A stretch of DNA of 64,000 bases from Gautieria morchelliformis (GCA_015179125.1 WHVA01000066.1:1-64000); one strand, 5' to 3'; shown: positions 31,250 to 43,795, counted from the stretch's first letter. Made by a program: numbers and translations. The notes: generated by a model from the letters alone, not told the origin.

Positions 31250-32074
31250 GAGACGACTCCGGTCAACCTAATTTATACGGGGAAAGACAACAAAAGGTGA
31301 TGTTTCGATTTCAGAGGCGGGGAGCGAGAGCGCGGGGCTGGGGCTGGGTGTGGGAGTGTGTGCGGAGAGGCGTCGGGGTGTATTATGAGAAAATGACATG
31401 ACTCTTCGACTTTGAACAGTTCTGAATGCCTACGCTTGTTCAATTCCGTGACTGCTATCTGTGTTCTCCCCCTATGCTTCCGACAAAGTCCCTTGGTACG
31501 AAAAAGAACCTAGTTGTTCACCTGCCTGTTGCATGCCTGCGCCGATGCCGATGCCGATGCCCCGCCCGTCACGTCCCCGCAGCCCGTGACATTCCGAGGT
31601 AATAGCGCATGTAAGGACGGCGAATCCACTAACAACCGTGCCACCACCGGGAGGTACATCCTCTTCGACAAACACCTCAGATCTGTGACGTCTTCGCGGT
31701 GCCGTCAACCACATCTTTTTTCTTTTCTAGCGCTTCCACTGGCAGCCCGCGATGTCTATCTGTCCGTGTATGATGGCCTGCCGTCACCGTCACCGTTGCG
31801 TCGGCCGGATCGCGGACATGCCCTGGCCTGCGTGCTCGCGCTGCCTCTTTCCTTTCCTGTTGGATGAGCGGGGGAAGACAAGACAAGACGTGCCGCGAAT
31901 CAGCCAGGGCTTCTAGCGACGACTATTGCAGGTGCGCCAGGCTGTACGTGTGTGAGATTGTGGGCCACTCTGCCGTTTACTTACCTCATGCGATTCGATT
32001 CGGGTTCCCGAGCCTCCGCGTTCGCATGCGCAATCAAAATCAAAATCAAAAACACGCGCACCCGGCAACCCGTC
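31250..32074. other. Intergenic stretch
   Basis: The 3' flank of the GIS2-like gene. Open stretches near 31514-31867 have no recognisable domain. A (CGATGC)n-like short run lies near 31540-31560 and a (AATCAA)n run near 32035-32050. Confidence 0.35.
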
Positions 32075-32630
32075 ACATAGGCTCGCTTTCTTTCAAATGC
32101 GAGTGACGGCCAATATATTGCCTGGTGACAGGACGACACCCACACCCCATTCCAATTCTGACTGACTCTGACCAAGCTGGACGGCTGTGGGCCGTCCATC
32201 GATGCATCGCGCGACTGGGACCTCCGCTCATGCTTGGAAGGAGTAAGGCCACCCGGATCTGTAGCGCGTTCGCGAATGGCAGCCGATAGAGTGCCTGGCG
32301 ACAGGACAGGACAGGACGGAATTCCGACCAAGACCAAGACCAAGCCCAAGACGATGGCATCCGAGCTCTTCTCTTCCGAAGCGGGACGGCTGTGGGCCAT
32401 CCATCCATCGCGCGACTGGGGCCTCCGCTCATGCTTAGTAGACCATGTCGACCACTCGCTGCGCGATACTGTATGCGCGTTCTTCAAATGGCAGCCAATG
32501 TATTGCCTGATGACAGGACGGAATTCTGACCAAGATCAAGACGATGGCATCCGAGCTCTTCCGAAGCTGGACGTCTGTGGGCCATCCATCGACTGGGACC
32601 TCCGCTCATGCTTTTTTGGAGAAGTATGTA
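32075..32630. repeat. Three tandem copies of a 150-220 bp unit
   Basis: Each unit runs CAAATGCGAGTGACGGCCAA-like, TATTGCCTGGTGACAGGACG, a GACCAAG run, GCTGTGGGCCATCCATC and GACCTCCGCTCATGCTT. Copies lie near 32088-32240, 32270-32440 and 32480-32615 and differ by substitutions and indels. Confidence 0.8.
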
Positions 32631-32639
32631 CACGGTACA

Positions 32640-33850
32640 CCATGTCGACTCCACTCCTTCCAGTCGGCGATTATAATCTACACGTGGGGTTTCTGACACC
32701 CGTTCCAGAACGCCCGCTGCCTCACGGAGTCACTGCCTGGAAAGAACTCGCATGCTGTATGAACGTGCATGGCCAAATCTGATGAAAGCAGCTAGCATAC
32801 GCGGCATCGGTATCTAAGCTACGTCCCGTAGATTATATATATATATATTAATCAGGTACTCCGCTCACGTCCCCATGGAGCGTTGATAATGGTCGCTTTG
32901 AGACCTGGAATGCTCCCCGGCACCGAGAAGCCGCCCTCGGGTCAATGCCACGAGGGTACCCGTCGTGTCCGACCCTGATCAGTGGTCTATCGTCAAAGCC
33001 GGCCCACGGACTGTACTACTACTAGTAGATCCTGACTCCTAGATGTTGTCTCTGTGTAATACTTGTATCGGTTATGTCAAGTACGCGGTGGCGACGTTGC
33101 AATTGAGGCTCATTTCTCCATTCGCGATGGGCACGCTTTGGATGCTGATCGCGACGCCAGGAACCAGTGGTGAGTTGTATGTACCAAAAAGAGACAACAG
33201 CGGCGATCTGTCTCCAATACAATAATAAATCGTTCAATTTATTTGCGCCACGCCTAGCAGTGCCACAGAAGGCCGGCCGGGAATGAGGGGGAGTGGATTA
33301 GCGTTTTATATGTCCTTGCCCTGACGCGTAGCTGATCATGACGTGCTCTTACCACGAGTCTGAAATTCATACTCAACTTTCCAAGTCTTCTGTGGTCACT
33401 GGGTCTGAAATAACCGTACGAAGCGGCGAAGGCAAAAATTTTTATTTTGTTAGGCGTTCGCGTCGTCTAGGCGAAGCGCAAATGAGCTAGGTTTAAAAAA
33501 AATTTATTGGGCACGCCAGTGACCGCATTGCCAGGCCAGGACAGGACAGGCAGGTTCGGGTCACGTCACGTGATGGTGGCCCTCGCTGACTTTTATCAGT
33601 GATCCGCTCGTCGACCGTGCACGCTTCCTCCGCTTTTATTCTTGAAATCTTGCGTGATGATTTGTCGAAAACGTCCCACTGATGCAAGCGTCTGCACCCA
33701 TGATCCTCTCAGCACCTCCTGCCCTCCCTTCCTGAATAGCGCCCGGTCCTGGTGCACGCCTTTATATACGAGGCCACGCCGCACGATCCTGTCTGTAAAT
33801 TGCCCCACCTGATCCTCCTCCTCCATCGCAGACATATCCTCGCATACGCC
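32640..33850. other. Intergenic stretch and 5' flank of methyltransferase gene
   Basis: No gene is recognised. An (AT)n run lies at about 32837-32848. A minus-strand open stretch at 33596-33835 has no domain. Confidence 0.35.
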
Positions 33851-34985
33851 ATGGTGAACTACGACAGGAAGCCCTTGGACGCCTCGTTATACTCTATCGA
33901 TCCACGGCTTGCAAAGCTGCTCAAGGCCTCCACTGGGATCCAAGACGACGCCCAGTTGAAAGCCCACATCCTCAGAATTCAGAAGGAGGCGTACGAAGTG
34001 CGTGCACAATTCTCCTGTCACCCTGTGTTCGTGCGTTGCTCATTGTGTACTTTACACCTTGCAGTCCTTCCCGTACCCGTGCATTCGCCTTTTCACGTTC
34101 ACGACGTACGCTTCATTCGTGCCGTTCCGTTGCGTAGCCTTCACTTAAAACTATGTTTTTTTTTTGTGCGCGTAGGGTCGCTGTTACGCAAGTTCCTTTC
34201 TACAATGAAGTCATCAAACAGGGCAGACGGCGCCCTGACGCGCTCCTGCTCGAGATCGGTGTTGGGTGTCAGTGACTGATTGATTCATACGGCAGCCACT
34301 GTTTTCTGACCCGTTTGACAGTCGGAAACGACGTACGAAAGGTGGTCGATGATGGATATCCCGTCCAGAACATAGTCGTGTCAGACATAAACCCCCGTAC
34401 GTTTGCTTGACTTGAAATCGTATCCTACACTCCCAGCTCAACTTATTTTATTTCCTCGTCTTGTTTTGTTTCATAGAATTGTGGGAAATTGGACATCGCC
34501 TCTTTCGTTCGGACTCTCGCTCGTTCCCCGTCAAGTTTGTGCAGGGCGATATTTTTGATGAACGGGCCCTGAGCACCCATACGCAGCCATCCCCTTATCG
34601 TCCCGACCTGCGGATGCTGCGCAATCTCACCCCATTAACCGGGCACGTCACCGCCATCTCCCTCCAAATGGTGTTCCATCTCTTCGATCTGAACCGCCAA
34701 ACAATACTCGCCCGCCGCCTCGCCCACATCCTCTCGCCTTCCCCGGGCTCCCTCATCGTGGGCCGTCAGATGGGGTCCGCCACCCCACGGGAGATATTAC
34801 TGCATGGCAACCCCCACTACGTGCACAACGCCGAGTCGTGGGAGAGGATGTGGTCGAAAGTATACCCCAGGGGCTCGGTGGAGTACCGCTCGGTGCTCCA
34901 GGACCTGCCCCCAGATATCGTGACCGCCGCGAAAGACATGGTCACCGTGACACAATTCCTAAATTGGAGTATCAGAGTGCTATAG
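33851..34985 (+). CDS. S-adenosylmethionine-dependent methyltransferase, five exons
   Basis: Exons 33851-33997, 34065-34105, 34176-34267, 34322-34396, 34477-34985. Spliced length is 864 nt, 287 residues, with no internal stop. The ATG gives MVNYDRKPLDASLYSIDP. Motif I LLLEIGVGFGNDV spans the exon 3-4 junction, followed by an acidic VVSDINPQLWEIGH loop (motif II region), a GDIF turn and SLQMVFHLFDLNRQ. The layout and length resemble the small fungal methyltransferases found in meroterpenoid/terpenoid and other secondary pathways (AusD-like). The substrate is unknown. It is about 5.3 kb from a sesquiterpene synthase on the same strand, so a shared pathway is possible but unproven. Intact as read. 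Confidence 0.85.
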
Positions 34986-37900
34986 CGCGTGCAAGTCGGG
35001 GAATCGGATAATTAGACCCTGATGCGCAGGGTGGCAGGCCTGGTGCGCGTCGCGGACTCTCGGCGGGACTTGGATTTTTGATTTTTTAGACTTTGATGTG
35101 GTTCGTCCTAATCGTTATCTCGCTGGTTTGAAGGAAGAGAAGACTCGAGGAGCGACCTGTAACATTTCCCCCGTCCTGTGCCTTCGATATGTATTTGTGC
35201 TGTATTGACGTATACTTGGATATACTGTATAGGCCCTCGCAATACGCGAAGTGGCAGAATCTCTTAATTTGGCGGCCTCGCGGTCGTGAGGGCGAGCAAT
35301 AGTTAGTCTATTCGGAAGCCAGTCGAGTCGAGTCAGCATCATGAAGAACCGACGAATCCAATCAGCCAGCTATTACTACTTATTACATCCGCATGGCATC
35401 GTACAATCGGCTACAAACAACACAAATAGTCTCAGAACGCGAAGTCGTTGGAATATCTGTCAATCGCCCGCGCGGCTTCGGTGACGTCGAAACTCCCCAG
35501 AGCGTGCTAATTGCAACGCTGGCCAGCAAACCGGAACGTTCTCGTTACATGTGGCAAACCTAAGTGCCTTCCCTGCCAAACGCTTCCTTTCCTTCCTTTC
35601 GAGCCACTGGCAGATGCTTTGCCGAGTCTTTGCCAGACCGGTGCCGTGGCAAAGTTGCCAGTGCACTGCATGCAAGTGATTCCCACCCGTTTTCAGCCAG
35701 GGAGCACCGCCTCTGATCATTAATCAGTGATGAGAGCCCGTGGAAATTCCGTTCGGTTGAACAAACTATTACGGGTCCGAACATCCGGGGAAGTGTGATA
35801 GTCGTTTGTCATTTGATCAGAAGTGGACGCAGGAAAATTACTAGACGGGGCCTTGAAGTTTTCGTGAGAGCGCCATTACTAACGTTTGAAAGGTGCCGGG
35901 CGAGATAGCCTTATCTGGCACGCGAGATTCAAATGTTCTGCCTCGACGTGCGCGTGATTCAGATGGCAGTACTAGTACTGTGAGGAGGGATGCAGGCTGC
36001 TCAGGTCGAGCTAGTTGTTCCAGTATAACTATACTCACCAGATATACCCCTGCAGTGGACCAAGGAACGTACAGCCCCGGCAATGTGTTCCCTGCCCTAC
36101 TCGGTAAGCGCGAATCTAGTACGGCTCACCAACAGTTACCGCAAACCCTGACAATCCAATGCCACTCTATTAATTGAAGTCTCAGGCGGCGCCATGGTGG
36201 TCAGTGGCAAACTGCTCACCCTCAGGTCCCGACCTCAGGCCTCAGGCGTCGGGTCCGACTCTCAACCTCTGGCATCCGATGGATGGGCTGCTGTCAGCGA
36301 ATCATACAATCAGCTGACTAGCCCCGCCTAAATGGGCGACATGGTTAGTCAAGAGATGGGGAAGCTTGATTTGATTGGGCCGCTTGGAAAGGCTGGCTCC
36401 GCCGAGTGAGTACATGAGGCTTCTTTCCGAAAGATCGACCTGATCCTCTGCGCTTTCAAGCTCTTTACCGCACGGCAGGGCTTTTCATAGTGGCAGAGAC
36501 ACTACGTATCCTGTGCGGAGAACAGGCAATGCAACGGTGGTCTCTGGAGTCCTGCGCCTCCGAGTCTCAGATCAATAGATCGAGTTAATAGATCGAACTA
36601 CCTCAGTGAGAACACAGGTGGCCTCTCCTATCAAATGAGAACAGCCCTCATCGATCTTCCGTCCAAGTTCCCTCAGTCTAACAATCCATCAAGTACTTCT
36701 CACTGGATCGCGTACGCCACCCCCAGCAGACTCTTCATGCAATATATGGGGCCCCCACTGTTGACCCCAACTCCGTGTGAGTGGCGTCATTGGGCGCAAG
36801 CCAGCTCTTTTATGTAAAACCATCCCGATTTCTATCCCGGTCTAGAACTGGAGAAAGAACGTCTGGCGAAGCTGTCCCCAAGAGGGATTCGGTAGGTGCG
36901 CACCGTCCTGTAACACTCGTGTTGATGCTGAGCCGTCGACTAGGCGAAGACTTATCGGACATGTATACTATACGTGTCGCGTATGCTTGTGGCCTGTTCA
37001 CGGCCTGGGGGGATGTACTACCTGCTATGGTGTATGCTATTTGTTGCGGCCTACGTGGCACGTGTGCCATTTACCTGGCCCATGCCAGTTCACAGGTGAC
37101 AGAACTTCGCTCAAGGGCTCCTTGAGGGATCAATGCGCCGTCACGAATCTTGGAGGCTTGAAGCTGGTGTGCAGTTTGGAGAAACAAGGGGTAGCATGAC
37201 GTGTGTTTTCTGCCGTCGAGTCGATCGGGTAGTACCAATTGATTCAAACGTGTAATATTTTAGACTCGGGGACTTTGCCAAGACGTGTCACGATAACGAT
37301 GGCATACCTCCTGCAGGCAGTGAGTTATGACATTATATTCCTGTCGCGCCAAGTGACCTTCATGCGTCTTAGATCCATATCTAAGTTATCTCATATCTGG
37401 AGGACGGGGACCGACGGAAATGGGACTCTCGGCGACACAACCATTCAATATTTACATGAGGACGAGGCCATGTGCACACTACTAGTAGTCTGGTTCTTTC
37501 AGACATTGACATGCGACTCGGTGAGCAGAGTTCCGCATAATTATTATTGCAGCTTGTGTCTGTATCGGCTACCCGCCCTTCTTTCACAGCGTTCAATAAT
37601 GTGGCAAGCGGTGCAATTCAGCACTCCGACCACCTACTTTCCGTCCTTCCAAACGCCACTGCGGCTCGCGTTGCGAAAGGAAGGATTCCGCCAAACTCAA
37701 CTACCGGCGAGAGATGCTCTTGGCCCAAGGTGGGATATTTTGTACCCATATCCTTGTCCGTGTAGTACCCCCCACCAGTGAACATGCAATCAGACTCATC
37801 TGGCCTCTGCAACTGTAAAATTTCGCAGGCTCTCTGGCCAGATCTTTCTCTGGTGGATCTGTTTCCGAGGCCGAGAAGTGATAGGCAACTGTATCCCGTT

Positions 37901-38990
37901 CCATCAGCAGGCCAGCGCCATCACTCTCACGCCGAAGGTTACAGTCTAGTCCTGATAGCTCTGATAGCGTGCAACTCCAGTCATGCTAGCCTTCACTGAC
38001 ACCTTCTGATTGTCGTCGCAGCTGCCAGTGAAGGTCATCCTGGCTATGAGCCCCTTCGACAATCCTGACGGATCAGGATGTCGGGATGTGAACTTTGTAG
38101 ATCAGGTCCGTTAGCTTGCACAGCCGTCGGTGTGTCACGGTGGCTGTGGCCCGGAAATATATGGCCTAAACGCCGCTTTGGATTCAACGCGCGTGGGCCG
38201 GTTGAGACAACGATAGAGCTAAACAATTCAATAAGGAGGACAAGAGTTGGCTGAGGAGATGTCGCTCGAGGATAGCCACCGCCACCCGAGTGCAAGTCTC
38301 TAGACGAAACCGTGTCCACCGCTCCATTTTTACAACGATGTGACAATGAGCATCATTCTGTTGGATAAGTAATGATGGGAAGCTGTGGATATTTCTGAAT
38401 TCTTTCCCGCTTGGTTTGAGTACCACGGTATGCGTTTTCTGCCCAGATAGACATATCCGAGTATAATTCCCCCGGTCTAATGGCATTTTAGTCTTTTGAA
38501 CCGTTTGTCTGAGCTGATGCAGTCTCGCTCGAGTTCAAGCACATGTACATGAGGCCAGGCGCACTTTCACTGTAAGCATGCCCTTATGGCTGTACTTCCC
38601 CGGGTCTTTCCATGGGAGAGGGTGATCAATGCTATCATCCAGCTATAGATAGCGTGCCAATTTGCGATTGACATTGGCTCTCTTGACCAGATATCTGACT
38701 CCCTATATACGGGGTCTCAGGAGAATGCCATCGAAATGCACTGGACCAAGTCGGAACGGCGAGGCACCCCACACAAAGAAGTTTGATTGGACCGACGTAT
38801 ATAATACATGCGAAAGGAATTCCCGACGACATATAATGGCAGTAAAAAACCCTGGAGGGAGAAAATCTTTATGTCACGCAGGGATGTGAGCGGAGACGGA
38901 GGGAGGGAAAATATGCGATTGGATATTTGAACTGGGCGAGCAGTGAAGCTTGAAGTTCAGCGGAACTCGCGGAATAGCGGTTGCAGTACT
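34986..38990. other. 4 kb with no recognisable gene
   Basis: I scanned open stretches on both strands (for example 35841-36083 minus, 36781-37125 plus, 37239-37781 plus, 38184-38486 minus). None shows P450, oxidoreductase, transporter or regulator motifs. Small spliced genes could be missed. Confidence 0.35.
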
Positions 38991-39137
38991 GTAGCATCCC
39001 CTGAGTGTGATACGTACATACAGAGAAGAGTCCCGAGATCACGTTATCTCCATATATTTAGGGGCCAGTCACTCGCGCCCGCGCCGTCAATAATGGATTA
39101 ATCCTCTTCACCTTATTGCAAAGAGTTGTTAGTCTCG

Positions 39138-39425
39138 CTACAAAGGGCTGCAGGCTCTACCACCCACTGGCAACCGAATTGCGCCCGCCTTCGCGCCCCT
39201 GGGCTCCGTCCAGCTCTCCGGCAACACCACAGCACTTTCCTCGGCGCTATCGTGCTTATGCCTGGCAAACATAGCCTTGGCGAAGACGTCGAGTATGGTG
39301 CACGCGATCGTCTCAGCGCTGGACGAGATGCAGCTTGCACCTTCACCGAGTGCGAAGATGATGGGGTAAATGAGCCAGAGCACGATGGTGTAGAAAGATA
39401 TTTCCTTAGGGAATGTCCACCTGGC
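39138..39425 (-). pseudogene. C-terminal relic of a microbial (fungal) rhodopsin
   Basis: The minus-strand frame reads IVLWLIYPIIFALGEG then ISSSAETIACTILDVFAKAMFA and a tail ending at 39138. This is the TM6-TM7 pattern of fungal opsins: W-x2-YP...EG...S-x-x-x-E...LD-x-x-AK-x-F, with the Lys of LDVFAK at the retinal Schiff-base position. The first five helices are absent. Upstream DNA (above 39430) is a 19-bp tandem repeat instead, so the gene is truncated. The match rests on about 45 residues. Confidence 0.55.
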
Positions 39426-39431
39426 TAAATT

Positions 39432-39530
39432 GCTCGTCCGGTATTCAATCCCTCGTCCGGGCTTCAATCCCTTGTCCGGGCTTCAATCCCTTGTCCGGGC
39501 TTCAATCCCTTGTCCGGGCTTCAAGCTTCA
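39432..39530. repeat. 19-bp tandem repeat, about 5 units
   Basis: TTGTCCGGGCTTCAATCCC is repeated with slight variation at its left end. Related TTGTCCGGCCTTCA copies lie near 39650. It abuts the rhodopsin relic. Confidence 0.85.
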
Positions 39531-39639
39531 GGTCCCTGAGTGCGATACGTACAGAGAAGAGTCCCGAGAGCTGTCACGTGCGCTGCCTAGTGTATTTCCT
39601 TAGGGATGTCCACGCAGCCGCTGACTAAATTGGTCCGGC

Positions 39640-40298
39640 CTTCAGATCTCTTGTCCGGCCTTCAAGCTTCAGACTCAGATCCCGTTCTAGGTTACTGACA
39701 TAAACTGATCTATTACGGCATACAAAAGTTAACCAACTCGAGGTTGGGCGCGGTAGGCTCGAAAATCGTCGCGGCATCTCCGGGGAGAGCGTCGTGACTG
39801 TGGAATTGATGCCCGAGCACCGTCAAAACAAAGAGTACTATGTTTGGAGAACGGGAGGGTAGACGAAATAACTACAGCAGGGGAAGAGAAACGCTTAACC
39901 AAATGGTCCCTCGATGGTTAGATCCGTGAAAATCGGAGATCTAAACCGCAAGAAAATGCCTAACCACATAGAAAAATGTTTTTGGAACTTTCTCGGGTTC
40001 AAATAAGTATGCACTGAACTTATTTACATAATGTATTTATACGGATCCCCCGAAACGGTACTACTGGTATTCCCCTGAACCAGTTCCGATCTTTCCTCCG
40101 AGTCCTGTTGCGGAAATCTGATTGTAAAGGGTGTCAGCTGCATGGGTAAGTCTGAAACTCATGACCGTGATATGCGCGCGGTATAGATATCAACCCAAGT
40201 CTATGCCGGTTCCTCAGCGGCTGCTCTTGTAAACTTACAACTCGCTCTTTGTTTCAACTATCATGATACCTTCCCATGAAAACCAAGATAGCATATAT
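39640..40298. other. 5' flank of terpene synthase gene
   Basis: No gene is recognised. AT-rich near 40020-40040; TATATA lies just before the proposed ATG (40292-40298). Confidence 0.35.
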
Positions 40299-41732
40299 AT
40301 GCCCGTCGGAAAGCTACTGGAAACAATCGTCAGTAAGCAAGGCAAGTAACGGGAACCAATAGCCTATTGCCTGCGAATCACAAGTTACTTACTCGGAATG
40401 GTACAGTGCAGTCCTCTAAGACCCCCTCCGTCTCTCGTCCCGCAAGTGACTCGAACTTGATTGTCATTCCGGACGTTCTGCGCTCCTGGCCATGGCCGCG
40501 TTGCATCAATCCACACTATGCGATCTGCAAGGAAGAGACAACAGCCTGGTGGGAGACCTTCAATGGCTTCAGTGCGAGAACACTAAAAGCCTTTCCCGCC
40601 TGCGGTGCAAGTAAGTTGCCACTAAAATATTGTGCATTAAAAGAGGTGTCTGATCAAATTATTGGGAAAGATTTACTCGCGTCGTTGTGTTACCCTCTGC
40701 TCAATAAAGGTTCGCCATAGATGGGCTCTGTCATAGTGACCGCTGATACTCACATACCGTTCAGACGGATGCCGAATTGGGGGCGACTTCATGGCCTTCA
40801 CTCTTGTCATCGACGAGTACACCGACACATCCGATGGCAAGACTGCCCGGATGCAAGTCGACATCGTGATGGATGCTTTACGAAGTCCCAATTCTCCACG
40901 TTCCGCAGATGAGTGGGTCGGCGGCGAAGTGGGGCGTCAGTTAATCAGACCTGTTCCTTCCGTTGCCGTTCGCGATATCATTTGATTATAGGTTTTGGCT
41001 AAATCTCACCAAAACGGCTACCCCGAGTGCCCAGCGCCGATTTTTGGACAGCTTCCTGGCGTACATTCATGCTGTCGCTCAGCAAGCTGAAGATAGATCA
41101 GCAGGTCACATTCGCGATGTTGAAAGCTACTTCGAAGTTCGCAGAGAGACCTCTGGAGCAAAACCGTCATTTGCCATCGTCGAAATTCACATGAACATCC
41201 CAGAAGAGGTCATGAACCATCCTGTCATCGTGAGGCTGTTTGAATTGGCCGGCGACATGGTGCTCATCGGAAACGATCTGTGTTCGTACAATGTCGAGTA
41301 AGTCACTGATTACCGTCTCTGCTTGTGTCGACCGACACAGCGTTCACAGACAGGCTAGAGGTGACGAAGGCCACAACCTCGTCAGGGTCCTAATGGAGCA
41401 GTACAATATTGACCGCCAAATGGCCATGGATTGTATGGGGAAGCTTCATGATGACTTGGTTGAGCAGTTTTTGGCCACTTGGAAGAAAATTCCGACCTAT
41501 GGCGGGCCGGTTGACCGGGAGATTCGTACGTACACAGATGGATTAGCAAATTGGGTCCGAGGAAATGACAGCTGGAGCTTTGAGGTTTGTCGCCGTTGTA
41601 ATCTGACCGAGAGTCTTCGGATCCTGAAGCGATTCACAGTGTACCCGTTATTTCGGAGAGCTAGGGCCTCAGATTCAGCTCACGCGACAAGATACACTGC
41701 TTCCAAAGTCAAGCATCCTCCAGCCTAGGTAG
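40299..41732 (+). CDS. Sesquiterpene synthase (protoilludene/trichodiene-type class I terpene cyclase)
   Basis: Main exons: to 40610, 40671-40709, 40765-40939, 40992-41297, 41350-41584, 41640-41732. All junctions are GT-AG and in phase. The start is uncertain: no ATG opens the first long frame. A small exon 40299-40332 ([11 protein letters not shown]) spliced to 40407 keeps phase and gives 361 residues. N-terminal [18 protein letters not shown] is typical of basidiomycete cyclases. The aspartate-rich metal site is DEYTD in [14 protein letters not shown]. The NSE metal site is NDLCSYNVE, completed across intron 5 and followed by [11 protein letters not shown]. Late [11 protein letters not shown] and RYFG are conserved too. 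It would cyclise farnesyl diphosphate in the cytosol. No disabling change is seen. Confidence 0.88.
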
Positions 41733-42600
41733 TCGTGTGCTGCGATAAATACTGTCATCATCAGGAACCTTGGGTGCATGCGAACCACCAGGAACATGTT
41801 TGGACGTTTAAAGTACCCTGTACAAATAGAAGCAGAAGTTGGCGCCGATCCCGCTACAGACCTTGACAACCAAAGTTCATGCCCTCCTACATGATATTTC
41901 ATACTTGGGAGTTTCTCAGCTGCCGTCGCACCTTGCATCCGCCTGACAGCTGTTTCGCTTACATAAGGCGGAGTTCTAATTTGACTCCGAAACTGTTCTG
42001 AATAAAAGAATGCGCTGTATCTCAACGATCATAACCCATTAAGGTCTGATAGATTGTGGTCAGCATCTCCCATAGCATATGTACAATAATATAACAAAAT
42101 AAACGCGTAATGTGTAGTGTCCAATATGCCGGTTTGGAGGACTGCAGAGGCAACTCCCAGCCCAAATTTCTACAAAATGTCCTGATATTTTAGATATACA
42201 GTATTACACATGTTATATTGGATTTTACCAAAGGAATAACTCACTTGTTGGCTAGCTGCAGGCCACACTAAATATGCACTCAAACAGTAGTCTGTGCACT
42301 CTACTGGCCTTGTTTTGGCATTAAATATTACAATAAGACTGTTATTTACAGTGCACATATGTTTTACAGGCTTTATGCTAGCTATATTGTCTACTCTGTT
42401 CTGAGGTGACAAATGCTATGGCATGTCACAGAGTGGGACTCGCTCCTTGTTTTGGTCTCGGATACCATGGTCAAGACACCCTGACATCCAGATTCACATT
42501 GCACCCGTCGGTCATACTCAAAGGATGTGGGCGGCCTTGTAATATACCAGCGATCACCCTTGGATATAAAATTGCAGCCATATCCACCCATCTCAACATG
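41733..42600. other. Intergenic stretch
   Basis: The 3' flank of the terpene synthase. No gene is recognised on either strand. Confidence 0.35.
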
Positions 42601-42635
42601 TCGTGATGCGTAGTTGAGAGCATTCTCAAGTTGTG

Positions 42636-43795
42636 GAGAGAGACAGGGGAGGTTATCCCGGAAGGTCCTGGAAGATCGGGAAAGAGATCTAGAGTGATGG
42701 ATGGGGAGGAGATGGAGGCATGTATAATCTCTATATACCAACCATTAACTGACGTTTGTATCCAGTTCCTGCTCGCTCTTTTAGAGCGCAATCCTGATAT
42801 ATACCTTGATGAGATGCAAGACCAGCTTCAGCAGCAGCATGGCATCATTGTAGGTATCTCAACAATTTGGGACACATTGACTGAGTTTGGCATTATGCAT
42901 AAGAAGGTGCGGCTTATTGACTATTGGCACGAAGTACACTCACCCACTCACCCTGGCCTTCCAATAGCTGTCCAAGGCTGCAGCTGAGCGTAATGCAGCG
43001 AGTTGTGCGCGTTTTCAGTTTCAAATTGGTGCCTAATCGCCAGATCATCTAGTATTTATTGATGAAAGCAGGATTGACTGTCGGATGACATATAGACTTT
43101 TTGGGTGGTCATATAAAGGTCAGCGTGCCAGAGTGAGCGCAAAGTTTGTGCGTGGGCCAGGGTATGTGCTTGTTTATCCATGTACCAAGCCTAACATTGC
43201 TCTTAGGTTCTCCATACTTCCGGCCCTTTCCAGCGATGGAATAATATTTTCAGATATTCGTGAGGGCACGTATGTGTCAGGGGACACCCTGTTTTCCATT
43301 TCCAGTTCCGACACCACACCCAGTTCCGACTCCATTTCCGACTCCGCTTCCGGTTCCGATTCCATCTCCGCATCCGCTTTCGGGAACGATTCCGCTTCTG
43401 GGAGAACTTCCACCAGTTCCGTTCGCCTTGCCAGTTCCACTCCAATTTCCGACTTCCGCCCCGGAACAGTGTCGGAAATCAAGCGACTCGCATAATAGGT
43501 GGCATCAAGGGTCGATCAAGGGTCAGGGGGATGCAGGGTTGATGGCGGGTGCCAAGTGTTGTCCCTGGCTGCGCAGCGTAGTATAATACGGGCTCGCTGA
43601 CATTGGGGGTCCTTAGACTTTTCTCTTTGGATTTCCCCTTGTCAGGTGAGAACCCCCTCTCTTGTATGCTCTGTTCATTTATACATACTTTGGATTTCCC
43701 CTTGTCAGTTGTGTGGTAGTGCGATCTCCACGACTAGCCAGGGTTGCCCTTACAGTATGATGGCCCCGCTTTCATGTGATACATCGAGCAGTTGC
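42636..43795 (+). pseudogene. DDE transposase relic of the same type as 26114-27288
   Basis: The winged-helix part LLALLERNPDIYLDEMQDQL...ISTIWDTLTEFGIMHKK (about 42766-42905) follows a possible intron. Then AAAERNAASCARFQFQIG, a TAA stop (near 43035), LVFIDESRIDCR (first catalytic Asp), an intron near 43160-43205 and FSILPALSSDGIIFSDIREGTY. The gene is split by a solo LTR (43275-43754) and resumes with DGPAFM, a TGA stop and YIEQLL before a copia LTR at 43796. The second Asp and the Glu are lost. It is a different copy, clearly diverged from the transposase at 26-27 kb. Confidence 0.8.
43275..43754 (+). mobile_element. Solo LTR of the chromovirus family, TSD GTATG
   Basis: It starts TGTCAGGGGACACC and ends CCCTTACA. 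GTATG at 43270-43274 is repeated at 43755-43759. It interrupts the transposase relic within the GTYDGPAF codons; removing it and one TSD restores the frame. Confidence 0.95.

Larger units (their letters stand above)
38996..39640. repeat. Diverged direct duplication
   Basis: CCCTGAGTGYGATACGTACA...AGAGAAGAGTCCCGAGA occurs near 39000 and again near 39532. TTTCCTTAGGGA-ATGTCCACxxGGCTAAATT occurs near 39402 and 39596. This suggests a partial tandem duplication of a segment of about 0.2-0.5 kb. Confidence 0.6.

Noticed and set aside
37239..37781. 180-codon plus-strand frame
   Set aside because: No domain, no intron pattern and no homologous wording; probably chance in the gene-poor stretch.
39432..39530. 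19-bp repeats as a CRISPR array
   Set aside because: Units are contiguous without spacers and the genome is eukaryotic.
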